Shown here: positions 47,847-58,740 of the stretch, piece by piece | Position numbering within the stretch: the stretch's first letter is position 1 | Layout: each line of letters starts with the position of its first letter | Assembly: GCF_900496995.4 (NCBI RefSeq) | Contig: NC_044006.1 | Location: 79,318,108-79,382,107, forward strand | DNA: 64,000 bases | Source of the DNA: Aquila chrysaetos chrysaetos | Lineage: Eukaryota > Chordata > Aves > Accipitriformes > Accipitridae | Direction: 5' to 3' | Notes under the pieces: model-generated | The model's input: only the letters and a program-made list of their open reading frames with translations | Database searches by the model: none | Told to the model about the DNA's origin: nothing | Program-made: the position numbers and the translations under genes

Positions 47847-48105
47847 AGGCTGCGCTGAGGGCATGGTTGTCTCTTCCTCCCTTGGGGATGCCGTTGACTG
47901 CAGCAGCCTCAGGCTTGCGTGGGCTGTCTCTGCCTGGCCTCCCTCTCCTCGCGGCGCGGGAGCGCAGAGGGACAGGCGGAGCGCTTACTGGCTGTGGGCA
48001 GGAGCTGCTGAAGCTGGAGAGGCCACAGAATGGTAAAGCTGCTGAAGAATAAAATAAAGAGGATCCAGCCAGCAGCTGCAGACAGGAGATAGCCTGCCTC
48101 TCCAG
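47847..48105 (+). other. Candidate exon downstream of the CpG island
   Basis: It is flanked by a good acceptor (ttctctttcgcag) and a strong donor (CAG|GTGAGT at 48106), 259 nt long. Two frames are partly open, but neither resembles a known protein. It may be an untranslated or lncRNA exon. Confidence 0.35.
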
Positions 48106-48399
48106 GTGAGTATGGATCCTTCTTAGTGTAGTACTCGGCAGATTCAGTCACCAATGTGCATGGCAGGGTCTGTACGCCTAACCAAAAGCACAGTACAGCC
48201 ATGTAGTGTGTGTGCATGTGAGGCTGTGTTTCTAGGAAGCCTCATATTGTAAGAGCTGTAAGACACCAATCTGTTCTCTTGGGTGGATGATAGTCAAGTG
48301 ACTGCAGCTACAGAGGAGGAAAGGAGAGGGAGAGAGAGACAGACATGTCTGAACTGTCAAATTCTCCCAGCAGCTCCAAGAGCGGGAGGTACAGTGAGT

Positions 48400-49190
48400 C
48401 CTGGACCCCTGGGGCTGTCACCCCTCTTCTGCATCCCAGTCCCTCCCTGCCCCCACCTTCTCTTTCTCTCCCTGCTTTAATTTTTTTGTTTTTTCTTCTT
48501 GCACCTCTCCCTCTCTTGTTCTCCAAGTCCCCCTCTTTCTCTCTTGTTCTGCCTCTGTTTTCTTTTTCTCTCTGCAATTCTGTCCTGTCCCATCCCTCTT
48601 TTTTATCCTCTGTCTCTGCCCTGCAGCCCATCACTACTTTGTCTTTCTCCATCTATCTGTCTTCTTATCCCAATCTTGTTAATTCCTCCCTGTCTGCCCT
48701 TTAGCCCTTCACAATTCCTGCCGCTCTCACCTGTCTGACGCTGGGTCTCTATTTTTAAATTCCTTTCTCTGCCCTGTATTCTAGATACACTTTTACTTTC
48801 TTAGATTCTCTTGTTTCAGGTCCCTGTCCCTATTTTAACTTCTTCCCTCACTGTCCCATAGCCCATTTTTGTCTTTATCATTCTCTCCCTGTCTGGCTCC
48901 CTGTCCCTATTCTTTATTTCCCCTCTCTCTCCCCCCTTTAGATGATCAATGTTTTTGATATTTCTCAGTCTCTCTCATCCACCTCACTGTCCCCTTTTTT
49001 AATTCTTCCTTCTGCCCTGTGGCTCATCACTAATCTTTGTTTTTCTCCATCTCTCTTTCTGATACCCTCTCCCTTTTTATTAGTTTCTTCTCTCTGTCCT
49101 GTAGCCCATTGCTATTTCCCCCCCACCCTGCCTCTCTCTGTATCCCTTTCCCTACTTTTCAATCCCCCCTCTCTGCCCTGTAGCCGATCA
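48400..49190. repeat. Pyrimidine-rich degenerate tandem array, continued
   Basis: It has the same character as the left arm (ctctgccctgtagcccatcactattttt-type monomers). The phrase gtagccnatcac recurs near 48630, 49020, 49100 and 49180. It ends at the LTR starting about 49192. Confidence 0.75.
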
Positions 49191-49191
49191 C

Positions 49192-50098
49192 TGTTGTAGT
49201 GAGTTTGTGTGGCAAGCTGGGGCAGGGGAGTGGGCAGGGGCTGCAGGGGTGGGTTCTGTGAGAAGACACCAGGACTTGCCCCCATGTTGGGCACAGCCAG
49301 TTCCAGCTCCAACATGGAGCTGCTACTGGTCAAAGCTGAGCCAACCAGCAATGCTGGTAGCACCTCTGTGATATTTAAGAAGGGCTAAAAAAATGCTGTG
49401 CAGAAGCTGTCAGTCCTGCAGACACCAAGGTCAGTGGAGAAGGAAAAGGAGGAGGTGATCCAGGTCCTAAAGCAGATTCCCCTGCAGCCTGCAGTGAAGA
49501 CCATGGTGACACAGGCTGTCCCCCTGCAGCCCACGGAGGTCCATGGTGGAGCAGATATGCACCCTGCAGCCGATGGAGGACCCCTCACCAGAGCAGGCGG
49601 ATGCACCCGAAGGAGGCTGTGATGCTGTGGAGAGGAGCCCACACTGGAGCAGGTTTTCTGGCAGGACCTGCGGCCCCATGGGAGTGGCACCACACTGGAA
49701 CAGAAGAGTATGAAGGAGGAAGGAGCAGCAGAGACAACTTGTGATGAACTGACTGCAACCCTGCTGCTCCCTCTACCCCTGTGCTGCTCAGCAGGAGGGG
49801 GTAGAAAAGTCAGGAGTGAAGATGAGCCCAGGAAAAAAAGAGAGGGGTGGGGGGAAGGTGTTTTTCAGATTTGTTTGCATTTCTCATTATCATACTCTGA
49901 TTTTGACTGACAATAAATTAATTCCCCCAAGTCGAGTCTGTTTTGCCTGTGACAGTAATTGGTGAGTGATCTCTTTGTCCTTATCTTGACCCACAAGCTT
50001 TTTTGTTGTATTTTCTACCCTCCTGTCTTGTTGAGGAGGGGGGAATGATAGAGTGGCTTGGTGGACACTCATCAGCCAGCCAAGGTCAACCCACCACG
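49192..50098 (+). mobile_element. Solo LTR of an avian endogenous retrovirus, about 0.9 kb
   Basis: It begins around tgttgtagtgagtttgtgtgg. It contains internal short G/C-rich repeats (ctgcagcccatggagg-type), an aataaa poly(A) signal near 49912 and the tail gtcaacccaccacg. The last ~120 bp match the 3' end of the LTR at 29-607. No clean target duplication is visible. Only short chance reading frames are present. Confidence 0.75.
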
Positions 50099-52214
50099 GT
50101 TTCCTTCTATCAGGCTCCCTGTCCCTATTTTTAAAATCTTGCCTATGTTTCTTTTATGTTGTCACTTTTGAAACTTTCTACCTCTCCATCCCTATTTAAA
50201 TACTGGCATGTTTCTTAAACCCAGTTGCTTTTTAAATTTTCTTGCTACTTTTCCCTCTCTTTGTCTCCCTGACCTTATTTTAATTTCTCGCCTGTGTTTC
50301 TTGTACCCTGTTGCTTTTCAGATTTCGTTCTTACGTCTCCCTCTATGCAGCTCCATGTACCTACTTTTTGATTCTTGTACCCTGTTGCTTTCAAAATTTT
50401 CTTTCTATGTTTCCTTCTATCCATCTCCCTGTCTCTAGTTCTTAACTCTTCCCTCTCTGTCCTGTACCCTGTCACTTCTTAGATTTTCTTTCTACGTCTC
50501 CCTCTTTTTATCTCCCTGTGCCTATTTGTTAGTTCTTGCCTATGTTTCTTTTATGCTGTTGCTTTTTAAAATTTTTCTCTCTACCTGGCTCCCTGTTTCT
50601 GTTTTCTAGTTCTTGCTGTTTCTTCTCCCGTATCACTTGAGAATGTTTCCCTGTCCCTTGTCCTGTCTTTATCTTCTTGTCCTGCTAGTCCCTTCCCCTT
50701 CTTTCCCCTGCTTCCTATTATTTATTCCTCCATCTCCATCCCTGTTTTTCTCCTCAGTCTCTCTGCTCTTTTCTCTCTACACCGTTTTCCTGCTTCTTGT
50801 CCCTCTCTGGTTCCCAGCATCCAATTTCCTGGCTCCCTGTCTTGCACATCTGTGTCCCTCTGTCCTTCCTCCTGCTTTTCTCTTCCCTTTTATCCCCCCA
50901 TCCTGCTGCCTTTGGGCACTGAGCCTTGTAGCCAACTCATTGCCAGGATTTCTTATATGCATTAATAAATAAATTTTTCCTGCCTCCTCTGTGTCCCTGG
51001 ATGTGGGTAGGTGCAGGGGCAGGGATGATGTGCTGTGGGGCTTTGGCAATGGCCCCTGTTCCTGATGGGCTCCAGCTGGGGCTGGGATGGCTCAAGCTGG
51101 GGCTGGGATGGTCCCAGGTGTGGCCCGTGAGGCTGAGGATGGGGCTGGCCCTGCTGTGTGAAGGGGCTCCAGCTGTAAAGGGGGCTGCCTGGGCAGGGGA
51201 ACTGGCTGAGGAGGGAGTGCCAGGGGGTCTGGCTGGTAGGTGCCTGCAGTGAGGAATGGCCAGTCCCTGTGGCAAGGAAGGATCCCTCTGAGCTGTCCCT
51301 GGCCTCTGTTGGCTACATGTGTGAGCTGCCATGTATCGAGGAAGCCTTGTGGATGAGGAGCATTGAGGTGTCCACTGCGTGCTGCCGAGTGGGTGAGGGT
51401 CAGGCAGCCGGCACTGGGGAGGAGGAAGGGGCAGAGGCGGAGAGAGGAGCATCGGGGTGGTGAAGGTCTCCTGCCAGGACCAGGAGCTGTGGTGAGTTGC
51501 ACGATCCTCTCCTCTACATCCTGGCCCACCTCTGCCTCCCTTCCTCTGTCTCCCTCTCTGCCTGCCCACCTATGTGTATGGCTCCTCAAAACTTGTTATT
51601 CTTCTGTCAACTCTGCCCAGTACCCTGTTGCCTTTTAAATTTTTAATATGCCTCTCTCTAACCAGCTTCTTCTCCCTGTTTTTTATTTTTTTCTGCACTG
51701 CCTTGTACCCCATTACTTTTAAAATTTAATTTCTATGTCTTCCCCTCTCTGTCTCCCTGACCCTATATTTTAATTCCTGTCTGTTGTGTACCCTATTGCT
51801 TTGAAAATTTGCTTTCTATGTCTACTTTTATCCAGTTCACTGTGTTTATTTTTTTTTTTTTTTTCCTCTCTGTCCTGTGCCCCTGTGTCACTTTTAAATT
51901 TCCTTTATATTTCTCAGTTCACTGTGGCTATTTTTTAAATTTTTTTCTGTCCTGTACCCAATCACTTCTTAAATTTTCTTTCTATGTGTACTTGTATTGA
52001 GCTGTGTATCACTGTTTTTTAATTCTTTCCTCACTATTGTGTACCCTGTTGCTTTTTACTTTTTCTTTCTATGTCTACTTTAACCTATTCACTGTCTTTA
52101 AGTTATTCCTGTCTGTTATGTAGCCCATCACCTTTTAAATTTTCTTCCTATGTCTGTTTGTTTAGTTAGCTGTCCCCATTTTTTTAATTCTTTTGTCTCT
52201 GTCACGTACCCTGT
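50099..52214. repeat. Pyrimidine-rich tandem array with 74-91-bp monomers
   Basis: The anchor gtaccctgttgctttt and variants recur near 50303, 50377, 50463 and 50554. The second anchor tttctatgtctactttta recurs near 51813, 51979 and 52068. A G/C-richer insert of unknown nature lies at about 50890-51530. Confidence 0.85.
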
Positions 52215-52806
52215 TGTGCTGGTTTTGGCTGGAATTGAGTTAATTTTCTTCCGAGTAGCTATTATGGGGCTGCGTTTTGGATTTGTGCTGAAAACAGTGT
52301 TGATAACACAGGGATGTTTTTGTTAGTGCTGAGCAGTGCTTGCACAGAGTCAGGGGCTGTTCTGCTTCTCGCCCTGCCCCACCAGCGAGCAGGCTGGGGC
52401 TGAACAAGGAGCTGGGAGGGGACACAGCTGGGACAGCTGACCCCAGCTGACCCAAGGGCTGTTCCAGACCATATGATGTCATGCTCAGCATATAACGCTG
52501 GGGGAAGGAGAAGGAAGGGGGGACATTCAGAGCGATGGCATTTGTCTTCCCACATAACCGTTACACATGATGGAGCCCTCCTTTCCTGGAGATGGCTGAA
52601 CACCTGCCTGCTGATGGGAAGTGGGGAATGAATTCCCTGTCTTGCTTTACTTGTGTGCGTGGCTTCTGCTTTACCTATTAAACTGTCTTTATCTCAACCT
52701 GTGAGTTTTACTTTTTTTCTGATTTTTCTCCCCCATCCCGCTGCAAGGGGGCAGTGAGCAAGTGGCTGGGTGGTGCTTAGTTGCCAGCTGGGGTTAAACC
52801 ATGACA
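52215..52806 (+). mobile_element. Solo LTR of an avian endogenous retrovirus, exact 5-bp target duplication CCTGT
   Basis: It runs TGTGCTGGTTTTGG...AAACCATGACA, 592 bp, with CCTGT at 52210-52214 and 52807-52811. The poly(A) signal attaaa is at 52677-52682. It sits inside a gtaccctgt|cac monomer of the array. It belongs to the same family group as the LTRs at 26644 and 55703. Confidence 0.92.
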
Positions 52807-54333
52807 CCTGTCACTTTTTTCCAATTTGCTTTCTATGCCTACTTTAACCTATTCACTGTCTTTGTTTTTAATTTTATCCTCTGTCCTGTATCATCTCACT
52901 TTTAACATTTTCTTTCTGTGTCTGTTTATTTGTTTGCTGTCCCTATTTTTTAATTCTTTCCTGTATTTCCAGTAAGCAGTTGCTTTTTAAATTTTCTTTC
53001 TATGGCTAGTTTTATACAGTTCACTGTCTATATATTTTTTTTTTTATCTCTGCACCCCATTGTTTTTTAAATTTTCCTTCCATATCTCTATTTATCTATT
53101 TTTCTCTCCCTATTTTTAAATTTTTTTTCCTGTCCTTTATGCCATCATTTTAAAAATTTTCCTTCTGTGTCTACTTTTATCAAGCAGTGTATCACAGCTT
53201 TTTGATTCTTTCCTGGCTGTTGTGTACCCTGCCACTTCTTACATTTTCTTTCTCTGTGTCTCTCTATTATTCACCCTATCCTTATTTTTTTTTCCTAGCC
53301 TTTCTTTAATGCTGTCACTGTTAAAATTTTCTTTCTGTGTCACCTTTTATCCAGTTCACTTTGTTTTTTTAATTTTTCCTGTCTTGCACTCCATCACTTT
53401 TAAATTTCCTTTCTATTTCTCTATTTAGTTTGCTGTCACTATTGTTTAATACTTTCTTGTCTGTCCTGTAGCCTGTTGCTTTTTAGATTTCGTTTCTACA
53501 TCTTCATTTCTTTAGTTTGCTGTCCCTATTTTTCATTCTTTTCCATTTTTCCTTATTCCTGTCACTTTTTAAAATTTTCTATCTCTGTTAACCAGTTCTG
53601 TCCCTGTTTTTTAATTCTTTCCTGTCCTGTACCCCATCACTTTTTAAAATTTTCCTTCTATGTCTACTTGTATGATGCTGCATATTACTGTTTTTTAATT
53701 CTTTCCTGTCTGTCCTATACCACATCACTTGTAAAATTTACTTTCTATGTATCTCTCTGTTTTTCAGCCTATCAATATTTTTAATTTTTTCCTTTGTCTT
53801 ACACTCCATTGCTTTTAAAATTTCTTTTCTATGTCTCTGTTTTAGTTCACTGTCCCTATTTTTTTTCCTTTATTTCCTTAATGCTGTGCTTTTAATATGG
53901 TCTTTCTATGTCGTCTTTTATCCAGTAACCGTTTCTATTTTTTAATTCTTTCCTGTCTGTCATGAACTGCATTGCTTTTAAAATTTTCTATGTATACTTT
54001 TATGTAGTTCACTGTCCCTATTTTTTAATTTTTTCTTTCATAATTCTTTTACTTTTCAAATCTTTTTTTCGAGGTGTACTTTTATCTTGTTTTCTGTCCC
54101 TATTTTTAATTTTTCCTGTTTACTGTATCTTGTCGCTTTTAAAATTTCCGTTCTATGTCTACTTTTATCAAGATGTCACTCCCTTTTTTAAATTTTCCTC
54201 TGTCCTGTACCCCATCTCTTTTAAATTTTCTTTCCTCGTCTATTTTTAGCCAGTTTGCTGTCTTTATTTTTTAATCCATTCTAGTATGTCCCGTACCCAG
54301 TTGCTTTTAAAATTTTCTTTCTATGTCTTCATC
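52807..54333. repeat. Pyrimidine-rich tandem array, best-preserved part (about 82-bp monomers)
   Basis: The anchor (ccc/ctg)atcactttttaaaatt recurs near 53223, 53308, 53385, 53466, 53552, 53629, 53716 and 53798, spacings 77-87 bp. A typical monomer reads ctgtccctattttttaattc, then tttcctgtcctgtacc, then catcacttttaaaatt, then ttctatgtctacttttatc. Confidence 0.9.
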
Positions 54334-55255
54334 TGTCACGTCTCAGTTTCTCAGAATGACAACTCGGGTTTGCCGATTCCCAGGTCAGGATTAAAGTGAA
54401 ACAACACCAGGGATCCTTTAACTCACAAAACTCAACTTTATTAGCTCACCACAAAAATTGGCATGAAACTACATCAGTAAACTGTGTAACCTGTGCTAAC
54501 CCTACATCACCAAACATATACTACAGGCCTTGCTTATTTTTGGATCAGTTCAGGGAACACAAGGAGAGCCCTCCAGCTGAGTCACGAGGTTCAGAGCAGA
54601 CCCCTTGGCTTTCTAGTCTCCTTCTCACAGAGGAGCCTAGGGGCAGCTGGATTCACTCCTAGTCCCAAACTTGGTCAATGGTTTATGTTTACAGGGACAA
54701 GATGTAGGGATTACAGAAAAGGAAAAAGAAAGAGAGAAACAAGACAGAGAGAGAAGAGAGAGATTTCACCAGTCCTGGGTCCAGCATTGGTTCAGTCAGC
54801 TGAGGGGTCCAGTCCCTGTGGGCTTGCACACCTGGGGCTTCAGTTTGTGTCCTTTTATTGTCCTTGCCCCTCCTTTGGGCAGGCACTCGAATTTATTAGG
54901 TTAATTAGGTGTCATGAGCAGCAGTGTGTGAGTCTTTGGGACTTGGGGGTCCTTTGGGGGGTAACTTCCCCTTCCCTGCAGACATGATCTTTTTGTCCTG
55001 CATGGTGAGCTGTCCTGCTTGGCATGTCAGAACGGCATGGTGAATTGCCCTGCTCGGCATATCAGAACAGCATTATCAGAACAGGGAGCTGTGCACCCTC
55101 TGGCATGCTCTCCCTCTCCTGTTGCTGATGGGTGCTGATCTGCTTCTTTTCACCTGTGGTTCCTTGCTATGCAGGGTTCCTTGTTATGCAGAGTTTGTTA
55201 AGCAGAACTTGCCCCACCATGATGTTTGAGACACTAACTCTTTCAGCCTCTCACA
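54334..55255 (-). mobile_element. Probable LTR of an avian endogenous retrovirus, minus orientation
   Basis: The insert breaks the array. On the minus strand it begins TGTGAGAGGCTGAAAGAGTTAG and ends ...CGTGACA. The reversed poly(A) signal (actttattag) lies near 54436. A G/A-rich stretch lies at 54716-54770. I could not find a matching duplication at its ends. Confidence 0.6.
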
Positions 55256-55702
55256 CCGTCTATTTAGGGGTTTTTGCTATTTTAAAATTTTTTCCTCTCT
55301 TAATGCCTTCACTTTTGAATTTTGTTTCTTTGTTCACTTTTATGTATTTTTCTGTTTCTATTGTTTCCTTTTTTCCTATCTGTTCTCTACGTTATGACTT
55401 TTAAAATTTTCTATGTCTACTTTTATCAAGATGTCTAACCCTATTTTTTTATTTCCTGTGTCCTGTTGCTTTTATTTTTTAATCTACTTTTATCCAGTTC
55501 ACTGTCTTTATATTTTATTCTAGTCTGTGCTATGTAATTTAAAAATGCTGTCACTTTTTAAATTTTGTTTATTTAGTTTGATGTTCCTGGGTTTTATTTT
55601 TTTCCTTTATTTTCTTAATCTTGTTGCTTTTTAATTTTTTTTTCCTACATCTGCTTTTATCTACCTCCTGTCCCTACTTTTTAATTCTTTCTTGTCTGTT
55701 GT
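55256..55702. repeat. Pyrimidine/A+T-rich tandem array, continued
   Basis: More diverged monomers of the same array (for example ttttaaaattttctatgtctac near 55400). It stops at the next LTR. Confidence 0.75.
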
Positions 55703-56304
55703 TGTCCTGATTTTGGCTGGGATAGAGTTAATTTTCTTTCTAGTAGCTGGTATAGTGTTATGTTTTGGATTTAGTATGAGAAGAATGTTGATAACACACT
55801 GGTGTTTTCAGTTGTTGCTAAGTAGTACTTAAAACAAGTCAAGTATTTTTCAGCTTCTCATGCCCAGCCAGCAAGAAGGCTGGAGGGGCACAAGAAGTTG
55901 GGAGGGGACACAGCCAGGACAGCTGACCTAAACTGGCCAAAGGGATATTCCATACCTTATGATGTCATGCACAGTATATAAACTGGGGGGAGTTGGCTGG
56001 GGGTGGGGAGCAGGGGGTGCTGATCACTGCTTGGGAACTAACTGGGCATCGGTAGGTGAGCGGTGAGCAATTGCATTGCACATCACTTGTTTTGTATATT
56101 ATCTCCAAGTTTTATGTTTTGTATATTATTATCTCCAATTATTTTATTATTATCTTTATTTCTGTCCTATTAAACTGTCTTTATATCAACCCACAAGTTT
56201 TACTTTTTTTTTTTTCCCCCCTAGATTCTCTCCCCTAACCCACTGGGTGGTGGTGGGAGTGAGCAAGCAGCTGCTTACTTGCTGGCTGGGGTTAAACCAC
56301 AACA
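55703..56304 (+). mobile_element. Solo LTR of an avian endogenous retrovirus
   Basis: It runs TGTCCTGATTTTGG...AAACCACAACA, about 602 bp. TATATAA is at 55975-55982 and the attaaa poly(A) signal at 56169-56174. The 5' flank gttgt is not repeated immediately after the end but does occur nine bases further on. Confidence 0.88.
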
Positions 56305-56525
56305 GTAGGGTAGGTTGTCAGTTTTAGAATTTTCTTTATGTCTCCACTTACTTAGTTTGTTGTCCCTATTTTTAATTTTTTTTCCTCCTTTAATGCCTTC
56401 CTTCTTGAATTTCTTTTCTATGTCTACTTTTATCTAGTTTTCTGTCCCTATTTTTAAATTTTTCTCCTGTGCCTTGTACCCTTTTGGTTTTTAAAAATTT
56501 TCTTTCTATGTCTACTTTTATTTTT
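56305..56525. repeat. Last monomers of the pyrimidine-rich array
   Basis: Two or three monomers with the ctgtccctattttt and tctatgtctacttttat anchors. Confidence 0.75.
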
Positions 56526-57402
56526 GGGGGGACTCTTTTCTTGGTTCATCCTCAGGCTTTAGAAGGTCTCCTCAGCACGCTTTTATCTCTGGGGTGTAAT
56601 TTGCACACCTCTTGGTTTGTCAGAACATTGCCTCTTCCTCAGAGCAGTCTTTTTGTCCTCTCTTCCATCTCGCTTGCCTCCAGTGGGTCAGTCTCCCTCA
56701 TGATACCCGAGTATCTTTGTGCCCTTGAGTCGCCTTCTGTGTCTCTGTCTACCTCAGCACCCCACTATTTCTGTCACAATGCTTCCTGTGAGCATCCTTC
56801 TGTTCCATCACTATCCTTGAGTTCTGTAGCAGGCTTTGTTTCTTTCTTATTCAGAGACAACTCTTCTGAGGCTTTCATTGTGCCCCAGAGCACTCTTACC
56901 TTATTCACTGCTATCTTGGATGTCTCCATTCAGTCGCTCATCCCCTGAGGACATCTGTACATTGCTGGGACACCTTCTTGAGTTTTGCATTTTGTCCCAG
57001 AGCTGCCTTCTGTCTTTCACTCTCAGCACCCTTCTACTCCCATCATCATGCCTCCTGAGGCCATCCTTGTGCCCCACAGCCCTCTTTTGGCTCTCTTGTG
57101 CACTTTGCACCCTTCTCCCTCCCTGAGAACCTTTCCTGATGCCATCTTTCATCTCCAGAATGCTCATGTTGTCCTCTAGGCTAGCTAGGATACCTCCGTT
57201 CAGTCCCTAGTCCCCTGAGGACGTCTGTAGTCTGTTCAAATCCCTCTGGACTTCTTCATCATGGCCTTGAGCCTTCTTTTGCCTGTCCCTCTCAGAAGCC
57301 CTCTGCTACTGTCACAATGTCTCCCAAGGTCTTAGATTTTCCCTGCAGCACACTTTTAGCTCTGTAAGCCCCCTTTGGACTTATTTTGTTGCAATTGCAC
57401 CT
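56526..57402. repeat. Second, unrelated degenerate tandem repeat, about 270-bp unit
   Basis: The phrase cccctgaggacatctgta (near 56943) recurs as cccctgaggacgtctgta (near 57211). ctctcagcacccttctact (about 57020) recurs as ctctcagaagccctctgct (about 57293), and an earlier version lies near 56750. About three eroded units are present. Reading frames here are not conserved between units. Confidence 0.65.
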
Positions 57403-57404
57403 CT

Positions 57405-58090
57405 CTGATACTGAAAAGCTGGTCGAAGAAACTCTCTAAGACTTGTTTTGGAGTTTTAGAAAGCAGGCATTCTTCATTGCAGCGCTGGATGCACGGGGGA
57501 TAGTTCCACCTAGCGTGCATACCACAGCTTTAGCACAAACAGGTTATATAGAATAACTAATTGCATATTAATCAGATTTAGTATACATATACATAAAAAT
57601 GATTATAACTGATTATCATAGTACTGCCTACATCCGATCATGCGCAATGAAGGATCCATTTGAGGCAAAGGGCTGCTTTTACGACCACCGACCCATTTGA
57701 AGTTCTTGTTGGCTGTCCTCAAAGTCTTTATTCTTGTCCTCGTTCTTTGATCTTGAAGCTTAACGCAGTTTCAATCGCATGTGGTCAGTTTCAACATTGT
57801 TCTCATCTAGCGTACAGGAACATCTAGTCATAAGAGCAAAGAACTGCAAAACTTATGAATAATTACTAGTTAATCACTTGACTACAGTTTTGTAATTATG
57901 TCCCCAGCTACCCTTTGTCTACTGTTTCAACCATAATGTTAATGTATGATCATTTATCAAATCTCACTTATACAGTTATCTAGCAGCAAACCAGTTTTCA
58001 TCCGTCTACCTTCTAAAGGATGTGTTGTATTGTGAGCTGACCTGTTTAGCTTGAGTCCTAATTAGGGCACCTGCTAGCCTCTCCCTTTGC
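57405..58090 (-). mobile_element. Possible LTR-like insertion
   Basis: A sharp change from C/T-rich repeat to balanced A/T-rich sequence occurs here. It contains gcgctggatgcacggggg, ggttatatagaataact and gtctttattcttgtcc, features reminiscent of minus-oriented avian LTRs. The borders are not defined and no duplication was seen. Confidence 0.35.
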
Positions 58091-58162
58091 TGGAATTCCT
58101 CTACTCATTTGGTGTTATTTTTTTAATATGCTGAAATACAATTTGTGATTTTAATTTTTCAG

Positions 58163-58348
58163 ATGTGTTGTCGTAAGGGTGTGGTGATGCTCAGCAGATG
58201 CCCCATCCTGTGGGAAGCACCCCCTCCATGGGGCAGGCAGTGTGGATTATCTGGTGTTGGGTCAAGAACCCAGAGTGGAATTGCTGTTGCAGATTATCCC
58301 AGACGAGTCTACCTACTGTGGATTACCTGGGTGGACCCCCTGGTGAAG
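58163..58348 (+). other. Candidate coding exon, 62 codons, unknown product
   Basis: It is flanked by tttaatttttcag and AAG|GTAAAC and is exactly 186 nt. Only one frame is open, starting with ATG right after the acceptor (MCCRKGVVMLSRC...). It is Trp/Cys-rich and holds an internal near-repeat (tgtggattatctgg and tgtggattacctgg), which argues that it could be repeat-derived. No family recognised. Confidence 0.3.
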
Positions 58349-58354
58349 GTAAAC

Positions 58355-58740
58355 CTCATGCATGCCCCCCCCCAGCCTGTGCATGTTCTTGTGCACATAT
58401 CTTACCACCCCAAACTATCCATCTAACCCACCTTCCATGCGAGTTTTTTCCCATGCCGATCGGTGGGGGCGTCACCCCCTTCCCCCCACCGGCCATGTAT
58501 CCCTGAAGTTCCATGTTTTCTTGGTGTCATTTGTGGCTGCTGCCGCCGTGTAAACCGTGGGGGGGCATGGCTTCTGCTGACCCTTTTCTGTGTGACTGCA
58601 GGGGGTGTCATTGCCCCCCCCCGGCCTGTGCTGGTGAGGCATGGCTGCTGCCCGGTCCCCCCCGTGTATTGCCATGGTTTTTTGGTGTCTTTTGCGCTTT
58701 GGGACTCTTGTACCTCTGTTAAGGGAGTCAGTTGGAGACA
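58355..58740. repeat. G/C-rich degenerate repeat with C-runs
   Basis: Two or more versions occur of a module with gggg(c/t)gtca, a C-run, ccggcc(a/t)tg, then a ccatg(t/g)tttt(c/t)ttggtgtc segment (about 58465-58535 and 58600-58695). No gene recognised. Confidence 0.5.

Noticed and set aside
46017..48036. Very long open frames (up to 647 codons) on both strands of the CpG island
   Set aside because: Stop codons are rare because of G/C content; the products are Gly/Arg/Pro/Ala low-complexity, overlap on opposite strands and contain the G-tract. No domain recognised.
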